Shown here: in pieces, positions 30,324 through 36,010 of the stretch
How the letters are laid out: each line of letters opens with the position of its first letter
Numbering within the stretch: position 1 is the first letter of the stretch
DNA from: Clostridium bornimense
GTDB taxonomy: Bacteria; Bacillota; Clostridia; Clostridiales; Clostridiaceae
Reading direction: 5' to 3'
Assembly: GCF_018917145.1 (NCBI RefSeq)
Contig: NZ_JAHLOD010000033.1
Span: 1-36,010, forward strand
Length of the DNA: 36,010 nt
The notes under the pieces: generated by a model
What the model was told of the DNA's origin: nothing
Seen by the model: the letters and a program-made list of their open reading frames with translations, nothing else
The model's database searches: none
Program-made: the position numbers and the translations under genes

Positions 30324-30503
30324 TTATCCAAACAATATAGCAAAAACTATTAAATATGCACTGATGATAGCCATCATTGTATATAAAATAACTTCTTGCT
30401 TATCAGTCTTTTTTATTGCATTTATAATTCCTACTACTAATGTAAGCGGTGTTATAATAGTTAGAATTTCCCTAAGACCACCTATAAGTTCAAATATCTC
30501 CAT
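30324..30503 (-). CDS. Small membrane protein, two helices
   Basis: 59 residues from ATG 30503 (GGGAG eight bases before; ATG 30518 is too close to any site). Hydrophobic segments lie near 10-27 (ILTIITPLTLVVGIINAI) and 37-57 (ILYTMMAIISAYLIVFAILF), separated by a charged loop (KKTDKQE). The two-span hairpin shape fits holin-like or small accessory membrane proteins. No family is named. Confidence 0.6.
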   Translation of the reverse strand: MEIFELIGGLREILTIITPLTLVVGIINAIKKTDKQEVILYTMMAIISAYLIVFAILFG

Positions 30504-30523
30504 TAGTTCTTCTCCCATTAATT

Positions 30524-30693
30524 CTATATAGAATCATACTTACTTTCAGCTAATTTATTTTCTTCTAATGAATTATTTTCTGATTTTACCTTTACAGTAA
30601 CATCTTTATATTTCTTACATTTAGCAAATTATTCAATTTTTTTATATCATTTTCTTGTAATCTAAAAGACGATGACTTTAATTCACTACCCAT
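30524..30693 (-). pseudogene. Small frameshifted gene
   Basis: ATG 30693 (AAAGGGG before it) reads MGSELKSSSFRLQENDIKKL and then stops early. Loss of one base around codons 22-24 moves the rest into another frame, which stays open as AKCKKYKDVTVKVKSENN... to TAG at 30526-30524. The rebuilt product would be about 56 residues, with an N-terminus like small DNA-binding or mobilisation accessory proteins. It lies just upstream of the small membrane-protein gene. Confidence 0.45.
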
Positions 30694-31056
30694 AGTTATT
30701 TCCCCTTTATATCTATGTACTTGTATTACAATATAATGTATTACGGTTGTTATACATTTAGTATAGTCCTCATAATTTACAGATACAACAATAGATATAT
30801 GATTTTTAAAAGGATTCTAGATAATACAATAGTTATATTAATAAGAGTTTGGCATATAGGACAATATGTAATATTAATTTTCATCTTTAGCATCAGCGAA
30901 ATTTTATATGTGAATAATATTCAACAAATTTATAGTTATATAGTATTACTTCATATTGTAAAACTTTGTTTAGATTTAGTAAAAAATACAATTTTCATTC
31001 ATATTGTGATATAATTTAGTAGTAATTCTATAAAAAGTAAGATGAGGGGGGTAACT
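30694..31056. other. Intergenic DNA before the type II system
   Basis: A 99-codon hydrophobic frame (30715-31014) has no ribosome site and looks like a composition effect. TATTGTGATATAAT near 31001-31014 may include a -10 box for the restriction gene. Nothing else is recognised. Confidence 0.3.
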
Positions 31057-31824
31057 ATGGCACTTTTAACATTTATGTCTGATAAACACTTATATAGTTG
31101 CATATATAGACTATATTTAGCTTATATGAGAGCTAAAAGAGATTTAGATTTAACTGATTTATACAAAAATAAATTGGATCCTATAAAAGCATATTTCGAT
31201 ATGGAATTCAATGAGATCAATTTAGAAGAATTTATTGATATTGAAGCAAAGAGAAAAGCTGATAAAAGTATTAATAATCATATAGGTGATTTTCATCAGG
31301 AACTACTTAATGGCATAGAAGGATTTGAAGCTCCTCAATATGCAGGTTATGATGTGAGAAAAGTGGATAATACTATCTTTGGAGAATTAAAGAATAAACA
31401 TAATACTATGAATTCTTCATCAACTGAATCTACATTTCAAAAGCTACAAAGATATGCAAATGAATATCCAAATTCTATTTGTTATTTAATAGAAGTAGTA
31501 GCTACTCATAGCCAAGATATATTGTGGACACCAACTTGTAGTGGAAGACAATATTCTCATCCTAGGGTTAGAAGAATATCTATTGATAAATTTTATGAAG
31601 TAGCTACTGGAAGAGTAAATGCATTTAAAGAATTATGCGATGCAATACGTATAGCAACTCCACAGATTATAAAATATATTAAAGAAATTGAGAATAAGGA
31701 AGTAACAAGTTCTATTACTACTAATAAAGCTTATGAAGAATTAGTATCAAGATCTCAATCTTTTGGCATTAGCGAATTAGATACTATTTTTAAAGATAAT
31801 CTTACAAGATATAATGGTTTCTAA
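31057..31824 (+). CDS. Type II restriction endonuclease, Eco47II/Sau96I-like
   Basis: 255 residues. The probable PD-(D/E)xK core is D99 (GYDVRKVDNTIFGE) with E110-L-K112 (GELKNKHNTMN), and QYSHPRVRRIS lies further on. This arrangement, with a neighbouring C5-cytosine methylase, recalls the Eco47II family, which cuts GGNCC; the target is inferred from family only. GAGGGGGG lies five bases before ATG 31057; ATG 31042 overlaps it and is rejected. It is convergent with its methylase across a 45-bp gap containing a bidirectional terminator, so the two are regulated separately. Confidence 0.82.
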   Translation: MALLTFMSDKHLYSCIYRLYLAYMRAKRDLDLTDLYKNKLDPIKAYFDMEFNEINLEEFIDIEAKRKADKSINNHIGDFHQELLNGIEGFEAPQYAGYDVRKVDNTIFGELKNKHNTMNSSSTESTFQKLQRYANEYPNSICYLIEVVATHSQDILWTPTCSGRQYSHPRVRRISIDKFYEVATGRVNAFKELCDAIRIATPQIIKYIKEIENKEVTSSITTNKAYEELVSRSQSFGISELDTIFKDNLTRYNGF

Positions 31825-31833
31825 ATAAAGTAC

Positions 31834-31864
31834 AAGCTATACATATTATGTTTATGTATAGCTT
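31834..31864. terminator. Bidirectional terminator between REase and methylase
   Basis: AAGCTATACAT (31834-31844) pairs perfectly with ATGTATAGCTT (31854-31864), with T-rich sequence on both sides. Confidence 0.8.
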
Positions 31865-31869
31865 ATTAA

Positions 31870-32931
31870 TTAATCTATTTTATTTAATAAATCAACTATA
31901 GCTAATCCAATAGATTTAGCCATTTCTACTGGAACAGCGTTTCCTATTTGTTTATAAACATTAGTTATAGTTCCTTCAAAGATCCAGTCATCCGGAAAAC
32001 TTTGTATTCTAGCATATTCTCTTGTTGTAAAAGGCCTTGTTTCATCTGGGTGACATCTCTCAGTTTGCTTTTGAGCTGGACTACAAGTTAATGTTAAGCA
32101 AGGTTCATCCCAACTAATTCTTCGTGCCATTCCTCTTTTTCCTCCACCAGAGAAATAACTACTTCCCATATATTCTTTAGCGATCTCATCTGGTAAGTCA
32201 ACCCAGCAACCACCAGGTGGTACCATTTCTAATACTCTTCTTTTCTTTTCAGGGTATATAGATCCAGGTGATGGTGGTACATCGTTTAATGCATCTCTTA
32301 ATGTAGGTATATACCCAAATGGTCTAGGATCTTTAAATTCTATATCAATATCATTTCTTATTCCAATTATCACTATTCGTTCTCTTTTTTGAGCTACTCC
32401 ATAATCAATCGCTCGTAAAACATTCCATGTAACTTTATATCCTATTTCAGTAAATACATCTATCATAGACTGCAAAGTTCTACCGTTATCATGTGTAACT
32501 AAACCTTTTACATTTTCGGCCAAGAACACTTTAGGTTTTAAGTCTCTTAATATCTTAGCATAATAGTAGAACATAGTTCCTCTAACATCTTCTAATCCTA
32601 ATCTTTTACCAGCATATGAAAATGCTTGACATGGATACCCACCAGATAATAAATCTACTTCTATATTTTCTGGTAAATATGTATGGATACCTCTCTCTGC
32701 AACAGTTACTACGTCTTCTTCTATAACATTCCAATGAGGTCTATTTCTTCTTAATGTATTGCAAGCATTTTGATCTATTTCTACCAAACCAACCTCATTA
32801 AATCCTGCTTTTTCTAATCCTAATGCTAATCCACCAGCACCAGCAAATAATTCTACTACATTATAAGCTCTATTCGCATGAATATTTCTTATATCAATAG
32901 TTGAATTTTCATGAAGTGTTCTTTTAAACAT
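31870..32931 (-). CDS. C5-cytosine DNA methyltransferase (type II)
   Basis: 353 residues with the full motif series. Motif I is ELFAGAGGLALGLEKAGF (27-44). Motif IV is GGYPCQAFSYAGKR with nucleophile C101. Motif VI is ENVKG (139-143). Motif VIII is QKRERIVIIG. A target-recognition region follows (about 200-310), then motifs IX-X (FTTREYARIQSFPDDW, QIGNAVP). It protects the host from the convergent nuclease by making 5-methylcytosine, probably within GGNCC. GGAGG lies seven bases before the ATG. Confidence 0.95.
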   Translation of the reverse strand: MFKRTLHENSTIDIRNIHANRAYNVVELFAGAGGLALGLEKAGFNEVGLVEIDQNACNTLRRNRPHWNVIEEDVVTVAERGIHTYLPENIEVDLLSGGYPCQAFSYAGKRLGLEDVRGTMFYYYAKILRDLKPKVFLAENVKGLVTHDNGRTLQSMIDVFTEIGYKVTWNVLRAIDYGVAQKRERIVIIGIRNDIDIEFKDPRPFGYIPTLRDALNDVPPSPGSIYPEKKRRVLEMVPPGGCWVDLPDEIAKEYMGSSYFSGGGKRGMARRISWDEPCLTLTCSPAQKQTERCHPDETRPFTTREYARIQSFPDDWIFEGTITNVYKQIGNAVPVEMAKSIGLAIVDLLNKID

Positions 32932-33445
32932 GTAATTTCCTCCTTGTTAGTCATTAGTTTAAATTATAACATCTTTTTTTAAGACACATTATTTTTTGAA
33001 AATTCTTAAGGTATATATAAATTTTACTCGACATAAGATTACTAGGATAACACGATACTAGTATTATAATTAATATTTATTTTTGAAGATTATATATTAA
33101 TTATAAAACAAAAAATTATGTTTTTTCAAAAAGGTTTTTGATATAAAAATATAGTTGTACAATTTTAATTATATTAACATTTATTTAATTAGAAATTCAA
33201 ATTTATTAAACTTTTTTATACTGAACAGATTCCATTTATTATTTAGGAAGTAATTGTAAAAGAAGCACTATATACACTTTATGTTTATAAATGTATACTT
33301 TTATGAACTATTAAAAATATATCGAATTTTAGTACATTATTGTATACATATATACTTTATGAACGTTCGCATAAAGGTCTTTATATTTATGTCCATATTT
33401 GCTACAATATTAGTATCAAAAATGAAATTATGAGGTATTTTAATA
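32932..33445. other. Intergenic DNA with a candidate res site
   Basis: No gene is seen. In the 170 bp before the resolvase gene, dyads with TTTATG-like half sites recur. The clearest is TTTATG, 8 bp, CATAAA (about 33357-33376, inner AACGTT); others lie around 33274-33310. Resolvases of this family usually bind three such subsites next to their own gene and so repress it. Confidence 0.4.
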
Positions 33446-34090
33446 ATGGCAACTTATGGATATCACAGAACAAGTACAACAGAGCAACATTTAGACAGGG
33501 GAATTAAGGAAATAACAGATTTTTGTAATTCTCATAATATTGATTTAGAAAAAATTTACACAGATCAGAATACTGGTAAAAATTTTAACAGACCAAGATA
33601 CACAGTATTAAGAGATGACATTTTAAGGAAAGGTGATACTTTAATCATAACTGAGATAGATAGACTAGGAAGAAATAAAAAAGATACATTAAAAGAGCTA
33701 CAGTTTTTTAAAGATAAAGAAATTAGAGTTATGATCTTGGAACTTCCAACAACATTACAGGATTTATCTAAACTAAATAACTCTATGGCAAAAATGGTTA
33801 TGGAAACTATAAATAATATGCTTATAGAACTTTATGCAACAATGGTGCAAGCAGAAGTAGAAAAGAAAGAAAAGAGACAAAGGGAAGGAATTGAAGCAAT
33901 GAAAGCACGAGGTGAATGGGATAGGTACGGTAGACCAAGAATACAACTACCAGAAAACTTTGATGAAGTTTTAGGGAGATGGAAAACGGGAGAGATTACT
34001 GCTGTTAAGGCTATGGAACTAACAGGGCTTAAAAAGACTACTTTTTACAAGGTTATTAAAGAAAAATTATATTTAAAAACAATTAAATAA
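33446..34090 (+). CDS. Serine resolvase/invertase
   Basis: 214 residues. The catalytic domain has YHRTSTTEQH with nucleophile Ser10, TDQNTGKNFNRPRY, and IITEIDRLGRNKKDTL (arginines of the active site). The long E helix carries AEVEKKEKRQREGIEAMKARG. The C-terminal helix-turn-helix is ITAVKAMELTGLKKTTFYKVIKE. This is the small Tn3-resolvase/Hin family, used for cointegrate resolution, plasmid multimer resolution or inversion. GAGG lies ten bases before the ATG, with possible res dyads upstream. No transposase is nearby, so it may be left from a plasmid or transposon. Confidence 0.92.
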   Translation: MATYGYHRTSTTEQHLDRGIKEITDFCNSHNIDLEKIYTDQNTGKNFNRPRYTVLRDDILRKGDTLIITEIDRLGRNKKDTLKELQFFKDKEIRVMILELPTTLQDLSKLNNSMAKMVMETINNMLIELYATMVQAEVEKKEKRQREGIEAMKARGEWDRYGRPRIQLPENFDEVLGRWKTGEITAVKAMELTGLKKTTFYKVIKEKLYLKTIK

Positions 34091-34429
34091 GATCTATCTT
34101 TAATTTATGAATATGAGCTCATTTAGTAAGTTAATTTATATACTTAATGAAAGAAGTCTGCATATAAATAATAAGTGTATATAATTATTTATCTCAATTA
34201 CCTTTGAATATCTTTTCAATAATAAAAGAGTGTGTTAAAAAAACTCTAAATTGAATCATTAAAAATATTAAGGAATATAAAAAATATATATCTTCATTAA
34301 CTACAATATGTTATATGGTAATATGATGTAATTCTACTTCTAATAGTATAAATATATTTCCATATAACTTTGAGAGTTTATTATAATTCTTTATCTAAGA
34401 AAATTTATATTTCATGTTATATTAAATGT
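34091..34429. other. Intergenic DNA after the resolvase
   Basis: No gene is seen. A weak hairpin AGAGT/ACTCT lies near 34227-34247. Otherwise AT-rich sequence. Confidence 0.3.
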
Positions 34430-34974
34430 TTACATAGTTTTATTCACGTACTCCCTTTTCATTTTAGAAATAATTTGTTTTTCTTCATCTTCTACTTGAA
34501 AAGATTCAACAATCTTTTGTATTGTTCTATTATATGTTATATCATCTATATTGCTTCTTTTTAGATATTCCAATGTTTCATTTGAAAATTTAACATAGCA
34601 AATTGAAAGTGCCCAAGCGACAGCTGTACTAGCGTAATATTTACTTGTATCTATTTTATTTAAAACTTCTAATACATTATCTATATAGTTATTCTCAATA
34701 TAATAATAGATAATTATAACGACTCCAAATCTTATTTCAAATTCATCGGATGAAAATAATTGTTTTTGTATGTAATCCCACCACCTTTCCTTATGTTTAT
34801 TTACATACTTCAATCTCTTACAAAAATTATCACACATAAACCAATTATCAATTTTTTTAACATACTTATCAATATATTCTACTATCTCATCAAAATCTAA
34901 TCTTATATATCCAAGTATTATGCCTTGTAACATTACTTCTTCAAAATATATCATATCTTACTTTTTCTATCATT
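34430..34974 (-). pseudogene. AlkD-like DNA alkylation repair gene, internal deletion
   Basis: The C-terminal 170 residues match AlkD-type HEAT-repeat glycosylases: EEVMLQGIILGYIRLDFDE, KIDNWFMCDNFC, FEIRFGVV, AVAWALSICYVKF, and TYNRTIQKIVES. The family is about 220-235 residues. The proper start, ATG 34974 after AAAGGAG, reads MIEKVRYDIF and then TGA, because the first helical repeats are missing and the frame changes. ATG 34954 would give a 174-residue protein with no ribosome site. The fold would lack its N-terminal repeats, so loss of function is likely. Confidence 0.75.
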
Positions 34975-35055
34975 AAAAAACATATCTCCTTTATGTTTTT
35001 TATTTTGTATATACAATCTTTCTATAAAGCTCATATTAGAATATAAAAACGATGA

Positions 35056-35091
35056 AAATATCGCCAATTCAATTCTTGAAAGGCGATATTT
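35056..35091 (-). terminator. Terminator of the 154-residue gene
   Basis: AAATATCGCC (35056-35065) pairs with GGCGATATTT (35082-35091). On the minus strand TTCATCGTTTTTATATT follows. Confidence 0.75.
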
Positions 35092-35125
35092 CCTTTATAT
35101 ACATACACTATATAATATATACTAA

Positions 35126-35590
35126 TTAATATAATTCTATTTTTCCATTATAGTTATGTGCTTTTTCTATCAATGGTCCTTTTACTCCTAATGTGAATGC
35201 AATATCACTACTACGAATTGATAAAAGTTTATCTCCAATTTTTAATGATAATTCATCTAATACTCTATTATTTAATTGTATAATTCCTTTATCAAACGGA
35301 ACCCAACAATACAATCTTCCCTTATACTTAATAAACTCGCCAGATTCTAATTTATACTCTCGCAATTTTTCATTGTCTTCTAAAATATGTTTCAATTTTG
35401 AATTAATTAATAATTTTTTATCTGTAACACAGAATCCACCAGTTTTCTTACTTCCCGAAATTAAAAATATCTTTGAATCATCTGCAATCCTATATTCATT
35501 AACAGCCATTTCAGGTACACTAATAGTCAAGTCATCTTTTATTTCTGACCAACCAAAAACATATTTACCTCCCTTATTCATTTGTGGCAT
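35126..35590 (-). CDS. Conserved-looking protein of unknown function with AbrB-like C-terminus
   Basis: 154 residues, soluble and strand-rich. The N-terminus is GGKYVFGWSEIKDDLTISVPE. The C-terminal 50 residues (IIQLNNRVLDELSLKIGDKL, then SIRSSDIAFTLGVKGPLIEKA) resemble a swapped-hairpin AbrB/SpoVT type element, with the usual L.IGD.L phrase. That would make it a possible dimeric DNA-binding or sensor protein, by inference only. TTGGAGGTG lies seven bases before the ATG, and a terminator follows the stop. Confidence 0.68.
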   Translation of the reverse strand: MPQMNKGGKYVFGWSEIKDDLTISVPEMAVNEYRIADDSKIFLISGSKKTGGFCVTDKKLLINSKLKHILEDNEKLREYKLESGEFIKYKGRLYCWVPFDKGIIQLNNRVLDELSLKIGDKLLSIRSSDIAFTLGVKGPLIEKAHNYNGKIELY

Positions 35591-35624
35591 AAAAATTCAC
35601 CTCCAATATCAAATTATCTATATA

Positions 35625-36010
35625 TCATCTTATGCTAAATTCAGTAAAATCAACATTATACTTCTTTATCAATTGTTTAGTTTTATCAATACATACATCT
35701 ACTTTACATTTTAGTTTTCTTTCATTTTCATTAACTCTCTCCTTGTAGTTTATTATTCTCTTATTTACTCGATATTTCTTAGAATTTCATATCAACTTAT
35801 ATCTATTTTTATATTGTAATTCTAAAAGTGCATTAAATTCACTTTTCATGATATACCTTACTACATCATTTTCAGCAGCAAATATATTGCATGTATCATT
35901 ATTTATGAACTCTGCTGCAGTTTCTTTTAATAAACGTATAAACTTATATCCTACACCTGATTTTACATTAGTTCTTAATTGCTCGAATATATCTTTTTCA
36001 TCAGCAGCAA
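35625..36010 (-). pseudogene. 5'-truncated gene at the window edge with an internal stop
   Basis: A minus-strand frame enters from beyond 36010 (DEKDIFEQLRTNVKSGVGYK, then FIRLLKETAAEFINNDTCNI) and meets TGA at 35789-35787. It stays open in the same frame for 53 more codons (KYRVNKRIINYKERVNENER, then CIDKTKQLIKKYNVDFTEF) to TGA at 35627-35625. Both parts are helical and charged with similar composition, so a nonsense change in one gene is more likely than two genes. The product is not recognised. Confidence 0.45.

Noticed and set aside
30715-31014. A 99-codon hydrophobic frame
   Set aside because: No ribosome site, Ile/Tyr-rich composition typical of AT-rich noise, and no repeat or domain pattern.

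Overview
The window is very AT-rich, uses Clostridium-type codon choice and strong AGGAGG ribosome sites, and carries clostridial families (DUF1659/DUF2922 pair, a pyridine-nucleotide-independent thioredoxin reductase, a UviA/TcdR-like sigma factor, an orphan CRISPR array with a ...GTATTTAAAT repeat end). It most likely comes from a Clostridium sensu stricto or close relative. The initiator tRNA and housekeeping-like genes at the left suggest chromosome; the right two thirds are accessory DNA. No species is assigned.

Left part (1-7.3 kb), resident genes: a nitrilase-fold protein whose catalytic Cys is replaced; tRNA-fMet on the minus strand; a thiol-redox operon (rhodanese, thioredoxin with a WCNPC active site, ferredoxin-type flavin thioredoxin reductase); two YbjN-like paralogues; a seven-repeat CRISPR array without cas genes; the DUF2922/DUF1659 pair; a membrane-anchored acidic protein; a candidate structured RNA ending in a terminator; and an HTH/coiled-coil protein.

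Middle-left (7.4-12.9 kb), a macrolide-type ribosome resistance island: a promoter and leader-peptide/terminator attenuator, then rlmA-like methyltransferase, hflX-like ribosome-splitting GTPase, erm methyltransferase, and a deleted second hflX. Each of the four genes is preceded by its own short leader peptide ending in IRLRG or IRLRR, followed by complementary segments that can alternately pair with each other or with the gene's ribosome site. This is the most striking system here: one ErmC-style translational attenuator reused four times in front of three different resistance mechanisms.

12.9-15.5 kb is decayed DNA (membrane-protein tail, a 36-codon gene, several terminators) leading to an AbiF/Abi_2 HEPN gene. 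That gene is interrupted by an early stop codon and preceded by a two-repeat structured RNA, as in the RNA-antitoxin systems from which Cas13 has been proposed to derive.

15.6-17.6 kb holds a GH73-LysM endolysin divergent from an UviA-like sigma factor and two small membrane proteins, resembling a prophage-derived lysis or bacteriocin-release module.

17.6-30.2 kb is a defence island: an ATPase/TOPRIM pair on the minus strand (TOPRIM partner truncated), an unrecognised protein, a type I restriction system with an extra half-size S subunit (hsdR, S', hsdM, hsdS), a second ATPase/TOPRIM pair on the plus strand, and a tyrosine recombinase. A 13-bp palindrome, TTACGTGACGTAA, occurs upstream of the recombinase and again 16.8 kb to the left.

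30.3-36 kb: a small membrane protein, a frameshifted small gene, an Eco47II/Sau96I-like type II restriction enzyme with convergent C5-cytosine methyltransferase, a serine resolvase, a deleted AlkD-like gene, an AbrB-hairpin-like unknown, and a gene with an internal stop at the right edge. At least six genes are broken by small deletions, frameshifts or stops, so this is a region of active turnover. All calls are by reading the sequence; no database search was run.
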